Of a stretch of 64,000 nt of DNA, positions 36,471-46,281 are shown piece by piece. The notes under the pieces were generated by a model. It did not search any database. It was not told the origin of the DNA and was given only the letters and a program-made list of their open reading frames with translations. Every line of letters begins with the position of its first letter. Positions within the stretch are counted from its first letter, which is position 1. Position numbers and translations under genes: made by a program. This DNA is from CAG-964 sp902789345 (GTDB taxonomy: Bacteria; Bacillota; Clostridia; Oscillospirales; Acutalibacteraceae). Location of the stretch: the NCBI GenBank assembly GCA_052117325.1, contig JBQKJJ010000007.1; one strand, written 5' to 3'.

Positions 36471-38793
36471 AACATTAAGAAATATAGGAAAACAGGACAA
36501 GGAAAAGTTTGTCGTTCCAAAAGGCGTTCAGGATGTTATTCCTGTTACCGCCATTTATGATGACGGCATTTTCCGAATCGGAAAAGACAAATTTTCCAAG
36601 TCCTTTAAATTTACCGATATTAACTACGCTGTTGCAAGCCGTGAGGATAAAGAGGAAATGTTCCTTGAATACTCCGAACTGCTAAATTCATTTGACAGCG
36701 GAGCTACTACAAAGATTACCATTAACAACCGCAGGCTCAACCGACTTGACTTTGAAAAATCAATCTTGATTCCTCTCAAGGGTGACTCTCTTGACATCTA
36801 CCGTGATGAGTACAACAAAATGCTGCTTGATAAAGCAACAGGTGCAAATTCGATGGTGCAGGACAAATATATTACAGTATCTGTCTGCAAGAAAAATATA
36901 GAGGAAGCCCGCATCTACTTTAACCGTGTAGGTAACGATATGATTACTCACCTGAGCAAGCTCGGAAGTCAGTGCATTGAGCTTGAAGCAGAGGAGCGAC
37001 TTCGTATCTTTCACGATTTCTACCGTGTGGGTGAAGAAAGCTCCTATCATTTCAGCATTAAGGAGAGTTGTAAGAAAGGACACAGCTTCAAGGACTATAT
37101 CTGCCCCGATTCAATGGAGTTTGAAAAGGACTTTTTCAAAATCGGCGACAGATACGGCAGGGTGCTTTTTATGCGTGACTACGCTTCGTATATCAAGGAC
37201 AGTATGATTTCGGAGCTTACCGAGCTTAACCGTAACCTGATGTTGTCTATTGATGTTATACCAGTGCCGACAGACGAAGCCGTGCGAGAAGCCGAGAGCC
37301 GTTTGCTCGGTGTTGAAACCAACATAACAAATTGGCAGCGCAGACAAAACGCCAACAACAACTTTTCCGCAACCGTTCCGTATGATATGGAACAGCAGAA
37401 GAAAGAAATGAAAGAATTTCTTGATGACCTTACCACCCGTGACCAGCGTATGATGTTCGGTGTTCTGACGATGGTACACACAGCAGACACAAAGGAACAG
37501 CTTGACAACGATACTGAAGCATTACTCACAACGGCGAGAAAACACCTTTGTCAGTTTGCAATACTTAAATTTCAGCAGATGGACGGACTGAATACAGCTA
37601 TGCCTTTCGGGATACGCAAAATTGATTCATTCCGTACTTTGACAACCGAATCGCTTTCCGTGCTTATGCCGTTCCGTGTGCAGGATATTTTCCACGACAA
37701 CGGTATTTACTATGGTCAGAATGTTATTTCAAAGAATATGATTATCGCCGACCGCAAACAGCTTTTGAACGGTAACGAGTTTATCCTCGGTGTATCGGGC
37801 GGCGGAAAATCATTTGCAGCAAAGGGTGAGATAGTCAATCAAATTCTTTCATCGGACGCAGATGTAATTATTGTAGATCCCGAGCGTGAGTACGGAGCAC
37901 TTGTTAATGCACTCGGCGGCGAGGTAATTAATATTTCGGCTACCTCTAAAAATCATATTAACGCTATGGATATGTCAGAGGAATACGGAGACGGTGCAAA
38001 TCCTGTTATTCTGAAATCCGAGTTTATTATGTCGCTTTGCGAGCAGTTTCTGCCACTCGGCGCAAAAGAGAAATCAATTATTGACCGTTGCACGGCAGGC
38101 GTGTATCGCACCTATCAGCAGAACAACTATACAGGCAGAGTTCCTACCTTGCAGGACTTCCGTGCGGAGCTTCTCAAGCAGGACGAGCCTGAAGCACAGG
38201 AAATCGCTCTTGCAATTGAACTGTTCACCAACGGTTCGCTCAATACCTTTGCAAAGCAAACGAATGTTGATACCGATAATCGCCTTATCTGTTACGATAT
38301 TCTTGACCTCGGCAAACAGCTTATGTCAATCGGTATGCTTGTTGTAATGGATAGTATCCTCAACCGTATCACGCAGAACAGAGCAAAAGGTAAATCAACC
38401 TTTATTTTCATTGATGAAATTTATCTTCTGTTTCAGCACGAGTATTCCGCTAATTTCCTTTTTACACTTTGGAAGCGTGTTCGTAAGTACGGAGCGTATG
38501 CGACAGGTATTACACAGAATGTTGATGACCTGTTACAGAGCCATACGGCAAGAACGATGCTTGCAAACTCTGAATTTATCGTAATGCTCAATCAGGCTTC
38601 AACCGACAGAGAGGAGCTTGCACGACTGCTCAATATATCTGATTTACAGCTTTCGTATATCACGAATGTTGAAGCAGGACACGGTCTTATCAAGGTAGGC
38701 AGCTCACTTGTGCCGTTCGCAAATAAATTTCCGAAGAATACACAGCTTTACAGGCTGATGACAACCAAGCCGGGTGAAGGTGCTACTGCGTAG
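36463..38793 (+). CDS. virB4: VirB4-type conjugation ATPase
   Basis: A 776-aa ATPase. Walker A GVSGGGKSFAAKG lies near residue 443, VDPEREYGALV near 472, and the Walker B IFIDEIYLLF near 648. It powers assembly and substrate transport in the type IV secretion system. It overlaps prgI at the start, and sortase B follows 16 bp after the stop. Confidence 0.94.
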   Translation: MIKTLRNIGKQDKEKFVVPKGVQDVIPVTAIYDDGIFRIGKDKFSKSFKFTDINYAVASREDKEEMFLEYSELLNSFDSGATTKITINNRRLNRLDFEKSILIPLKGDSLDIYRDEYNKMLLDKATGANSMVQDKYITVSVCKKNIEEARIYFNRVGNDMITHLSKLGSQCIELEAEERLRIFHDFYRVGEESSYHFSIKESCKKGHSFKDYICPDSMEFEKDFFKIGDRYGRVLFMRDYASYIKDSMISELTELNRNLMLSIDVIPVPTDEAVREAESRLLGVETNITNWQRRQNANNNFSATVPYDMEQQKKEMKEFLDDLTTRDQRMMFGVLTMVHTADTKEQLDNDTEALLTTARKHLCQFAILKFQQMDGLNTAMPFGIRKIDSFRTLTTESLSVLMPFRVQDIFHDNGIYYGQNVISKNMIIADRKQLLNGNEFILGVSGGGKSFAAKGEIVNQILSSDADVIIVDPEREYGALVNALGGEVINISATSKNHINAMDMSEEYGDGANPVILKSEFIMSLCEQFLPLGAKEKSIIDRCTAGVYRTYQQNNYTGRVPTLQDFRAELLKQDEPEAQEIALAIELFTNGSLNTFAKQTNVDTDNRLICYDILDLGKQLMSIGMLVVMDSILNRITQNRAKGKSTFIFIDEIYLLFQHEYSANFLFTLWKRVRKYGAYATGITQNVDDLLQSHTARTMLANSEFIVMLNQASTDREELARLLNISDLQLSYITNVEAGHGLIKVGSSLVPFANKFPKNTQLYRLMTTKPGEGATA

Positions 38794-38809
38794 AAGAAAG
38801 GAATCTGCT

Positions 38810-39619
38810 ATGAATAAGAAGGTTTTAATATCCTTGATTGTGGTGCTTGTCGCTGTATGCGGTGTCAGCACCTATTTTCATATCAAGGGCAGAATTGAAT
38901 CAGAGAAAAACCAAAAGATGTATGAAACCGTAGCCGAGAAAGTTTCGGCTACTGAGGACAGCACAGCCGTTTCCGCAAGTGAAGCGGCTGTTAATCCGTA
39001 TACGGAATGCACGAACGGAAAAAGCGGTAATAGTAACACTCAAGGCTACACTGACACAATGACTTTTGCCAATAACCCCGATATGGTAGGTTGGATAAAG
39101 ATTGAAGGAACAAATATCAATTATCCTGTTATGCAGACGCCAAACGAGCCTGACTATTATCTCAACCGAGATTTTTACAAAAATCAGTCCGTTTACGGCT
39201 GCCCTTATGTTCAGGCAAATTGTGATGTCAAAACTCCGTCGGACAATGTAATAATCTACGCTCATCATATGAATGACGGCTCAATGTTTGCAAATCTTGA
39301 GCTTTTCAGAAGTAAGGATTTTTGGAAATCTCACAAACAAGTCAGCTTTGATACGCTCGACAGGAAGGCGACCTATGACATACTTGCCGTGTTCGCTGTT
39401 CCTGTTGATGAAACAGATAAAAATTCATTCAAGTATTATGAGTTTGTCAACGCCTATGACCCACAGCATTTTTCTGACTTTGTGAGTAGATGTAAGAAGC
39501 TTTCATTCTATGATGCAGGCGTAACAGCAAAATACGGCGATAAGCTGTTGACGCTTTCCACCTGCGAATACACACACGACAATGGCAGACTTGTTATTGT
39601 GGCAAAAAGGTGTAAGTAA
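38810..39619 (+). CDS. srtB: Class B sortase
   Basis: A 269-aa membrane-anchored transpeptidase: N-terminal membrane helix (VLISLIVVLVAVCGVSTYF), then a SrtB fold with the catalytic histidine in YAHHMNDGSMF (His152/153), Cys252 in TLSTCEYTHDNG and the arginine in GRLVIVAKR. It cleaves a sorting signal and links the surface protein to the wall. The only visible substrate is the TPKTG adhesin at 725-4915, 34 kb away in the same ICE. Start ATG 38810 follows AAAGGA. Confidence 0.92.
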   Translation: MNKKVLISLIVVLVAVCGVSTYFHIKGRIESEKNQKMYETVAEKVSATEDSTAVSASEAAVNPYTECTNGKSGNSNTQGYTDTMTFANNPDMVGWIKIEGTNINYPVMQTPNEPDYYLNRDFYKNQSVYGCPYVQANCDVKTPSDNVIIYAHHMNDGSMFANLELFRSKDFWKSHKQVSFDTLDRKATYDILAVFAVPVDETDKNSFKYYEFVNAYDPQHFSDFVSRCKKLSFYDAGVTAKYGDKLLTLSTCEYTHDNGRLVIVAKRCK

Positions 39620-39754
39620 ATTATCATAGACAAGGCTGAGCGTGAGTGATATAATTTTAGTAGAATAAATTGGGATTTATAGAAATAAATATATTAAACT
39701 CATAAGGATATAGAATGTGCCTTTAATATGATTATGAAAAGGTGGTACCAAAAA

Positions 39755-40867
39755 ATGAGATTGACATGGTTAAATGATTTGATTTGCAAAGAATTATATG
39801 CACCGTTTAAAATAGACAAAGACATAGATTATCGAATCGATTTAGAACAGAAATACAGTATAGTAATGAAACAGGCAAAAAATGCTAATGCTGATGATGA
39901 AAGTCTGGAAATTATAGATGCTTTTAGCTCAAAAATACTAAAATCTTTAGATTTATATTACAAGGCTGATATAGCAGAAAGTAATAACATTATTCTTGAA
40001 TTAGTTAGAGATATAGGCGATAACCCATTCGCAGTAAATTCAGTTATTAATAGTGAGGCTTTTCCCGGAAATAAGACCGAAGAGTTGCAATTCTTCCGTA
40101 GCAGATTAGGAACTCCCAATAAGGCATTTACAGCGAAGGATATGCTTCATTTACCTAATTCTATGAGGTCTAAATCAGGAAATTATAGATTTAGTATTCC
40201 AGGAAATCCTAGTATGTATTTGGCTAATCCTTCATATGGATGTTGGATCGAAACTGGATGTCCAGCAGAAATAGATTTTAATGTTTCGCCAATATTATTA
40301 GAAGGTGATCAGAGAATTTTCAACTTAGCTATCTCTATAAGAGATTTTAGATGCCTGGATGAATTTGAAAAAGAAAGGGTGCACTGTTGGTTAAAATTGT
40401 ATCTTCTTACGATTGCAACTTGTTACGTCGTTAAAGAAGAAAATAGAACATTCAGGTCAGAATATATTATTTCACAATCATTAATGATGGCATGTAAAAA
40501 GATGAAGTATGATGGAATAGCTTATTATTCGCGAAGAGTAGACAATGAAGTGTTTGCTTTGTGTGCTATCAATTTAGCGTTGTTCATTGATTATGATGGT
40601 GAATATTCAGAAATGATTAAGCATATGAAAATTGATGATGCTTTCAATTATTCCTTGTATAAGCAACTAAAGGATAGTTTGAAATATAAGGACTACGAAT
40701 TAAGATCAACTTATACCGGATATATTACAAATATTGGAAGTTTTGACCGTCAATATCCTTACAATGAAACTGATTTTTATGATTTTGATAAGTTTCTGTT
40801 CACAACATGGAGAGATAAGCCCAATGGTAAAGGTAAAGATATAATTCCGTGGGGCGTCGAGATTTAA
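39755..40867 (+). CDS. RES-domain-like protein, 370 aa (AT-rich cargo)
   Basis: Clearly more AT-rich than the conjugation genes around it. The middle reads FFRSRLG, then NYRFSIPGNPSMYLANPSYG and CWIETG, followed later by YIISQSLMMACKKMKYDGIA YYSR. This order (R-x-R, G-R/N-x-S with P-x-x-YLA, a glutamate, and an xxSQ-LxxxxK-xxxDGIxYxSR strand) is like the RES fold, NAD-degrading toxins or ADP-ribosyltransferases. The first 100 residues are unrelated. ATG 39755 follows AAGGTGG; an in-frame ATG at 39728 is less likely. No RES-specific antitoxin is recognised; the next gene is the only candidate partner. Confidence 0.55.
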   Translation: MRLTWLNDLICKELYAPFKIDKDIDYRIDLEQKYSIVMKQAKNANADDESLEIIDAFSSKILKSLDLYYKADIAESNNIILELVRDIGDNPFAVNSVINSEAFPGNKTEELQFFRSRLGTPNKAFTAKDMLHLPNSMRSKSGNYRFSIPGNPSMYLANPSYGCWIETGCPAEIDFNVSPILLEGDQRIFNLAISIRDFRCLDEFEKERVHCWLKLYLLTIATCYVVKEENRTFRSEYIISQSLMMACKKMKYDGIAYYSRRVDNEVFALCAINLALFIDYDGEYSEMIKHMKIDDAFNYSLYKQLKDSLKYKDYELRSTYTGYITNIGSFDRQYPYNETDFYDFDKFLFTTWRDKPNGKGKDIIPWGVEI

Positions 40868-41055
40868 TTATTTCCGATAGTGATTTTGAGATAATTTTTA
40901 TGAATGTCTATAAAGTATTTGTAGATAAAACCAGCTAGGCTGCAAAGCATGTTTTTAATCTAAATTTATGATGTACAGATTGAAATTAATATACTAAACG
41001 ACAAATCGAAATTTGATGGGATAGTAAATACCTATTTTCTAAAAGGAGACAGTGT

Positions 41056-41847
41056 ATGGATGATAAAGACATACTGAATAAGGAGTATAGAGATGATGAC
41101 CCCGATGTTTGGGAGCATGTTTATAAAACTGCTTATAAAAATAAGATTATCGGTAAAGAATTTAATATTGTTAATCCCAAAGAAATCAATGGAAGATATG
41201 TTGCTTCTAAAAAAGATGATGATAATATAACCATTAGTGGAGAAACTGATTTTAACTTTAGCGATAAACTTTATGTTGTAGGTAAAAAGACCAAGTATAA
41301 GTACTATAGTGAAATTCTTGATACTATTGAAGATACAGAATGTAAGCAGAATTGTATGGAGTTGTTAGATTACTGTTGTAATATGACAGGTAAAATAGGT
41401 AATTTTTCTTTAATGCAGACGACAGGGTCGTTGCAGACTATTAAGGGAACATTTACGGTAACAGATAGAATTGATACATTTATTTATGTATTAAATAATT
41501 ACTATCTTGGAATTGATGAAATGGTACTATCGCGATGTACAGCATCATCTACAGTAAATAAGTTAAAGAAATACCTTGATTTATTTAAGGATACTGAACC
41601 AAAGAACAGCATTTATAAATATTGTAGGGAGGTATATCACATAAGTTCCGAAGATCTTGTTTATGATTTGATTAAATCCGGGAAACATACTATTTGTACA
41701 GTTGAAGAATTGATTGATTATATGATTCTTGCAGTTAGATTCTGGACTTCAAAAAGTTACTATTATAAAAAAGTAGGCATCAGTAAATCATGGAATTTAA
41801 GACTGGTAATGAAACAAAAATATCTACCCAAAACAAATAATAAATGA
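41056..41847 (+). CDS. Hypothetical protein, 263 aa, next to the RES-like gene
   Basis: AT-rich, acidic N-terminus (MDDKDILNKEYRDDDPDVWE), mostly helical C-terminal part (DRIDTFIYVLNNYYLGIDEM, TVEELIDYMILAVRFWTSKS). It starts 188 bp after the RES-like gene, with AAAAGGAG upstream, so it may have its own promoter. It could be a partner or antidote of the RES-like protein, but no known antitoxin motif is visible. The 188-bp gap holds nothing identifiable. Confidence 0.6.
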   Translation: MDDKDILNKEYRDDDPDVWEHVYKTAYKNKIIGKEFNIVNPKEINGRYVASKKDDDNITISGETDFNFSDKLYVVGKKTKYKYYSEILDTIEDTECKQNCMELLDYCCNMTGKIGNFSLMQTTGSLQTIKGTFTVTDRIDTFIYVLNNYYLGIDEMVLSRCTASSTVNKLKKYLDLFKDTEPKNSIYKYCREVYHISSEDLVYDLIKSGKHTICTVEELIDYMILAVRFWTSKSYYYKKVGISKSWNLRLVMKQKYLPKTNNK

Positions 41848-41990
41848 CTTTGTTTGCATATCTCGTATAAGTGTAGGACTTCACTTGTGTTATAATTTGG
41901 AATAAATAGTTAGTGTTATAAAAGAAAATTGAAATTTTATTGTTGTAAAGAGTTCGACAACTTCCGGTTTGTCAAACTAAATAACATTAT

Positions 41991-42030
41991 AAAAACTCTG
42001 ATTGGAGAAATACCAGTCAGAGTTTTTATT
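41991..42030 (+). terminator. Terminator before the CHAP hydrolase gene
   Basis: AAACTCTGATTGG pairs with CCAGTCAGAGTTT (one bulge) and runs into TTTTATTTT. It ends the AT-rich cargo transcripts 34 bp before the CHAP gene. Confidence 0.8.
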
Positions 42031-42063
42031 TTGCGTTAATAAATTTTTGAAGGAGGTAACGAT

Positions 42064-43866
42064 TTGTCAGATATAAAAACAAAAAAGGATAATAAGGGTA
42101 CAATCAAAACGCTTGACAAGGCAAAGATTGCATCCGGTCGTATGAAATCTGCATATATACAGACTAAGGATAAAGCCGAGCATTCTGTTGAAGCGGAAGA
42201 GTATTCAGCCAACGCATATGCTACTGACAGAGTGGAATCAGGTGCAAAGCGAGGTGCAGAAGAAACTGTCCATCAGACTAAAAAACAGCTCGAAAATGCA
42301 AAAGACAGAGCTAAAATGGTCAAGAACAAGATTAAACAGCGTATTGAGAACAAAGCACAGAATAAAGCTGAAAACGCAGTTAAGGATTCTGTTCAGAAAT
42401 CATCTAAAAATGTTGCCAAAAAATCCGCTGAAAAATCTGCCAGAACAACATCTTCCAAAGCATTCAACGGAGGGAGAAAAAGCATTCGTACAGTTGAGCA
42501 AACCTCAAAGACAGTTAAACAGTCAGCACGCTCGGCAGGTAGAAAAACAGTGAAAACTGCACAGAAAGGAACAGCTAAAACAGTAAAGACATCAGTTAAA
42601 ACCGCAGAAAAAACCTCAAAGGCAGCCATTAAAACTTCAAAGCAAGCCGCAAAAGCTGCACAGAAAACAGCACAAGCAACTGCAAAGGCGGCTCAGAGAG
42701 CGGCACAGGCAGCGAGGGCGACTGCAAAAGCGGCTGTTCAGGCGGCGAAAGTTGCAATCAAAGCAACAATAGCGGCAGTAAAGGCAATTATAGCAGGAAT
42801 TAAGGCGTTAGTGGCAGCTATTGCCGCAGGCGGTTGGGTAGCTGTTGTGATTATCATCGTTATCTGCCTTATAGCGTTAATTGTCTGCTCTTGCTTTGGA
42901 ATATTCGCTTCGGGCGAGGATTCAGGAACAGGCGTTACAATGCAGACTGCCGTCCAGGAAATCAACGAGGAATACAATCAAAAAATTGAGGATATTAAAA
43001 GTAACAATACCTACGATATTCTTGAAATGTCAGGCTCACGAGCAGATTGGAAAGAAGTTATTGCTATCTACGCTGTGGATAAAAATATGGCTGATCTGAA
43101 TCCTGCAAATCCTGATGAGGCACAGGAGGTCGCAACAATGGACGAGGGTAAAAAGGAAGATTTGCGTAATCTGTTCTGGGAAATGAACAAGGTTGAATCC
43201 CATACAGAAAAGAAAATCGTCAAAGAAACCGTCGAGGTGAAAGAGAACGGCAAGACGGTCAAAAAGGAAAAGGATGTTGAAAAAACGACCTTGTATATTA
43301 CCACAAGCCACATTGACCTTGAAACGATGATGAACAACAAGAGCTTTACAGACGAACAAAAGGAAATGTGCCGAGAGCTATTATCGGACGAGAACAACTC
43401 TTTATGGCTATCCGTTCTTCACGGGATTTCAAGCTCGGATAGTGACATAGTCAAGGTAGCTCAGGAACAGCTCGGCAATGTTGGCGGTCAGCCGTATTGG
43501 AGCTGGTACGGTTTTAGTTCCCGTGTCGAATGGTGCGCCTGCTTCGTTTCCTGGTGTGCCAACGAGTGCGGATATATAGAAAACAACCTTATCCCGAAAT
43601 ACTCCGTATGCGATACCGGTGTTAATTGGTTTAAGACCAAAGGAGAATGGCTCAACGGTACAGAGGAGCCACAGGCAGGGATGATTATTTTCTTTGATTG
43701 GGAATCCGACGGACTGGACGGCAATTCTGACCACACGGGAATCGTAGAAAAAGTAGAGAGCGGCAGAGTTTACACAATAGAAGGTAATTCCAGCGACGCT
43801 TGTCAGGAAAACTCATATCCGATAGGCCATTACGAAATACTTGGTTACGGCGCTCCGGCTTACTAA
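42064..43866 (+). CDS. VirB1-like CHAP peptidoglycan hydrolase with histone-like N-terminus, 600 aa
   Basis: Starts at TTG 42064, with AAGGAGG 6-8 nt upstream. Residues 1-250 are a Lys/Ala/Gln-rich helical repeat region (KAAQKTAQATAKAAQRAAQA) like histone H1 or long coiled coils. One membrane helix follows (VAVVIIIVICLIALIVCSCF). The C-terminal ~130 aa are a CHAP amidase/peptidase, with catalytic cysteine in WCACFVSWC and histidine in SDHTGIVE. It opens the wall for the conjugation channel. Its lack of the usual second lytic (lysozyme-like) domain is noted. It may need a strong terminator upstream because the cargo sits in front. Confidence 0.88.
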   Translation: MSDIKTKKDNKGTIKTLDKAKIASGRMKSAYIQTKDKAEHSVEAEEYSANAYATDRVESGAKRGAEETVHQTKKQLENAKDRAKMVKNKIKQRIENKAQNKAENAVKDSVQKSSKNVAKKSAEKSARTTSSKAFNGGRKSIRTVEQTSKTVKQSARSAGRKTVKTAQKGTAKTVKTSVKTAEKTSKAAIKTSKQAAKAAQKTAQATAKAAQRAAQAARATAKAAVQAAKVAIKATIAAVKAIIAGIKALVAAIAAGGWVAVVIIIVICLIALIVCSCFGIFASGEDSGTGVTMQTAVQEINEEYNQKIEDIKSNNTYDILEMSGSRADWKEVIAIYAVDKNMADLNPANPDEAQEVATMDEGKKEDLRNLFWEMNKVESHTEKKIVKETVEVKENGKTVKKEKDVEKTTLYITTSHIDLETMMNNKSFTDEQKEMCRELLSDENNSLWLSVLHGISSSDSDIVKVAQEQLGNVGGQPYWSWYGFSSRVEWCACFVSWCANECGYIENNLIPKYSVCDTGVNWFKTKGEWLNGTEEPQAGMIIFFDWESDGLDGNSDHTGIVEKVESGRVYTIEGNSSDACQENSYPIGHYEILGYGAPAY

Positions 43867-43872
43867 AAATTT

Positions 43873-43904
43873 GAGGTTGTCCTTGCGGGCAACCTCGTTT
43901 TTTA
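43873..43904. terminator. Terminator shared by the CHAP gene and the opposing regulator
   Basis: GAGGTTGTCC pairs with GGGCAACCTC around a four-base loop, followed by GTTTTTTATTT. It lies between the convergent stops at 43866 (+) and 43902 (-). Confidence 0.8.
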
Positions 43905-44207
43905 TTTGTCAAAGTTTTTAATGAAATTAAGTAAGTTTTCTTTTTGTCGCTGCGATAGTGTTGACCAATAATTTAACAATTCTCTTGTATCGTCTGAAAC
44001 TTCAATCAATTCGCCCTCTGCAAAAAATTCAGAGATAGTTATGCCAAATGCTTTACATATAGCTTCTAATGTTGTTATAGATGGAACAGAGTTGCGTTTT
44101 AACATAGTGAGAATAGTATTAGCGGACAATCCGCATTCTTTTGACAGCCGATAGGCAGACCAACCTTTTTCATCTAACAGGAATTTAATTTTTTCTGTTG
44201 CGTCCAT
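43902..44207 (-). CDS. XRE-family transcription regulator, 101 aa
   Basis: The only clear minus-strand protein gene. MDATEKIKFLLDEKGWSAYR and GLSANTILTMLKRNSVPSIT form an XRE/Cro-type helix-turn-helix; the C-terminal 40 residues are a dimerisation-like tail. It starts at ATG 44207 with GAGGTGAG upstream and faces the SLOG gene; it may repress the divergent promoter or act on the defence island. The frame also opens slightly upstream, without a better site. Confidence 0.88.
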   Translation of the reverse strand: MDATEKIKFLLDEKGWSAYRLSKECGLSANTILTMLKRNSVPSITTLEAICKAFGITISEFFAEGELIEVSDDTRELLNYWSTLSQRQKENLLNFIKNFDK

Positions 44208-44337
44208 TATTCTCACCTCTGTTACTATTTTACCCCACAGGTGTATGATAATAAATTGAAATTTAGCGACTATTTATCATACAATAGTATGAATTTGTGC
44301 TATAATTATTATAAAAACACTAATGAGGCGATTACGA

Positions 44338-44826
44338 ATGACACAACAAGAAATGAATTTACATAGATGCTGTTTTACAGGACATAGACCAGAAAAGTTG
44401 TTTTTAGTAGATAAAGAAATAATCAGAGAATTAGAACGAGAGATTGAATTAGCAATAGACAACGGTTTCACTACATTTATAACGGGTATGGCAAGAGGGG
44501 TGGACATTTGGGCGGCTGAAATTGTTTTGAAGCTCCGCAAAAAGAATAAGGAACTGCATTTAATTTGTGCTTCTCCGTATGAAGGATTTGAAACACGATG
44601 GTCACGAGAATGGCAAAAGCGTTATAAAAATGTGATGGAGAAAGCTGATTTGGTTAAATATATCTCTGATAAATACACGCCATCTTGCTTCCGAATTCGT
44701 AATGAGTGGATGGTAAATCATTCAAATAGAGTAATTTCAGTATATAACGGCAAAGCCGGAGGAACTCGAAATACTATCAGCTATGCAAAAGCAAAACATG
44801 TTCCTGTTTTCATAATTGAAGGATAG
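44338..44826 (+). CDS. SLOG-family (DUF1273/YpsA-like) protein, 162 aa
   Basis: Contains CCFTGHRPEKL near the start and GMARGVDIWAAEIVLKL, the two phosphate-binding turns of the DUF1273 SLOG fold, then ASPYEGFETRW. SLOG proteins bind nucleotides or nucleotide-derived signals and appear in conflict systems and ICEs. ATG 44338 (MTQQEMNLHRCC) is used because GAGGCG precedes it; ATG 44323 is possible. It is divergent from the XRE gene. Confidence 0.82.
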   Translation: MTQQEMNLHRCCFTGHRPEKLFLVDKEIIRELEREIELAIDNGFTTFITGMARGVDIWAAEIVLKLRKKNKELHLICASPYEGFETRWSREWQKRYKNVMEKADLVKYISDKYTPSCFRIRNEWMVNHSNRVISVYNGKAGGTRNTISYAKAKHVPVFIIEG

Positions 44827-45168
44827 ATTAAAGTTCTTGCAACGAATTCGAGGACTTTTAAAAGATTTTAGTAAATCACTAAAAAGAATAATTGACTATC
44901 ACACAGAATTATGATAAAATATAGATAATTATAGTATAAAATCGATTTGTTTTGTTAAAAAGTATCAAAATCAGCGACTTTCCTTCAGCTTGCCACCAAA
45001 GACCGTTTTATTGGACAAACAAATTGTTATTATGTATATGGTGTTTCCCTAAATTGCCAAAGTGAACCCACGATTTTAGCGAAAAATTAAGGGAGTTAGC
45101 GCGGGCTCACATTGACTAAGGTTGACGGTGTTGCTGATACAATGTAATTGCTTACTATCTGCGGAAAG

Positions 45169-45320
45169 CATGCAAATACGAGCAGAAACCGTAGTAGAAC
45201 AGTTTGACCGACTTACAAGCCTTGTGGGTATTGAAGAATTCAGAAAAATATTCCTAGTAATACTTACGGACAACGGCTCTGAAGTCAAACACACGAAAGA
45301 ATTCGAAACAACTACTGACG
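45169..45320 (+). pseudogene. IS30-like transposase fragment
   Basis: The frame has IRAETVVEQFDRLTSLVGIE, then EEFRKIFLVILTDNGSEVKH, which contains the second catalytic aspartate region (LTDNGSE) of IS30-type DDE transposases. Both ends are missing; after about 45320 the frame reads unrelated residues. The 590-bp stretch from 44827 to 45420 contains no other convincing gene. It marks an old insertion at the edge of the defence island. Confidence 0.6.
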
Positions 45321-45420
45321 GAGAAAAATCAGTTGTATTTAACCTGAAAAAGCCTAGTAAATATGCCGCTTTTGGCTATTTTACAATCGGCTAAAGAGAT
45401 AATATCAAAGGATGTTAATT

Positions 45421-46242
45421 ATGACAATAATTGAAGCTATAAAAGAAGTTTTAAAATCCGAACCGAAGGGCTTGTCTTCAGCTGAAATATATCAGAGAAT
45501 AATTGATCAAAATCTATATCAGTTTGGTGCCAAAAATCCGGCTGGTGTTGTAAATGGCGAAATAAGACGACATTGTATTGGACTTGATTTTCCTACTGCA
45601 TATCCAGTTAAGCATTTTGCAATTGCAGGAAAAGAGGGAAAAAAGTTAAAATTTATTGTTTGTGAAAATAATAAGTCAGGTAAGAGTATTAAACAATCTC
45701 AAAATGTAATTGAGGATAATACAGAGTTTTTGCCTGAGGAGAAAATTGCAAGTGCTATAGATGAACATCTGCAGCAAATTAAACAACAATTATTGGATAA
45801 TATAATGTCAAATCATCCTGATTTTTTTGAGCATTTAGTGGTTGAACTTTTGCTGAAAATGGGATATGGATACGATAAAAAATCTGGAATTGTAACTGGG
45901 GGGTCTCACGATAATGGTATTGATGGAATAATCAGTGAAGACAAATTAGGTCTTGATCTTATATACATACAAGCAAAGCGTTATTCGAACACCAACAAAG
46001 TTGGCAGAAAGGAATTACAAGCCTTTATTGGTGCTATGGGGCATATTCAAAAAGGAGTATTTATTACAACATCTTCATACACCAAAGAAGCATTAACTTT
46101 TGCTACTCAGCAACAGCAAAAAAGTGTAAAGCTTATCGATGGCGAATCATTGACTGACTATATGGTCAAGTACGGAATTGGTGTTGAAAGCGTTAATACT
46201 TTCAATGTTTATAAAATCAATTCAGACTATTTTCGAGAGTAA
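45421..46242 (+). CDS. Mrr-family restriction endonuclease with HARE-type N-terminal domain, 273 aa
   Basis: Residues 1-80 (MTIIEAIKEVLKSEPKGLSS, AEIYQRIIDQ) are a HARE-HTH/winged-helix module. Residues 140-250 are an Mrr-type catalytic domain: FFEHLVVELLLKMGYGYD, then GIDGIISEDKLGLDLIYIQA-KR, holding the D-Q-x-K variant of the PD-(D/E)xK site. Mrr enzymes cut modified DNA. It begins a run of seven closely spaced genes that ends just before the dnd promoter, so a phosphorothioate-linked restriction or self/non-self role is plausible. The start has AAAGGATG upstream. Confidence 0.85.
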   Translation: MTIIEAIKEVLKSEPKGLSSAEIYQRIIDQNLYQFGAKNPAGVVNGEIRRHCIGLDFPTAYPVKHFAIAGKEGKKLKFIVCENNKSGKSIKQSQNVIEDNTEFLPEEKIASAIDEHLQQIKQQLLDNIMSNHPDFFEHLVVELLLKMGYGYDKKSGIVTGGSHDNGIDGIISEDKLGLDLIYIQAKRYSNTNKVGRKELQAFIGAMGHIQKGVFITTSSYTKEALTFATQQQQKSVKLIDGESLTDYMVKYGIGVESVNTFNVYKINSDYFRE

Positions 46243-46281
46243 TTGTTAGTTTTATGAGACAATTAGTTAGGAGTTGAGCCG

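Noticed and set aside
45122..45394. Intact 90-aa gene
   Set aside because: It joins an IS30-like transposase fragment to unrelated codons and lacks a plausible start.
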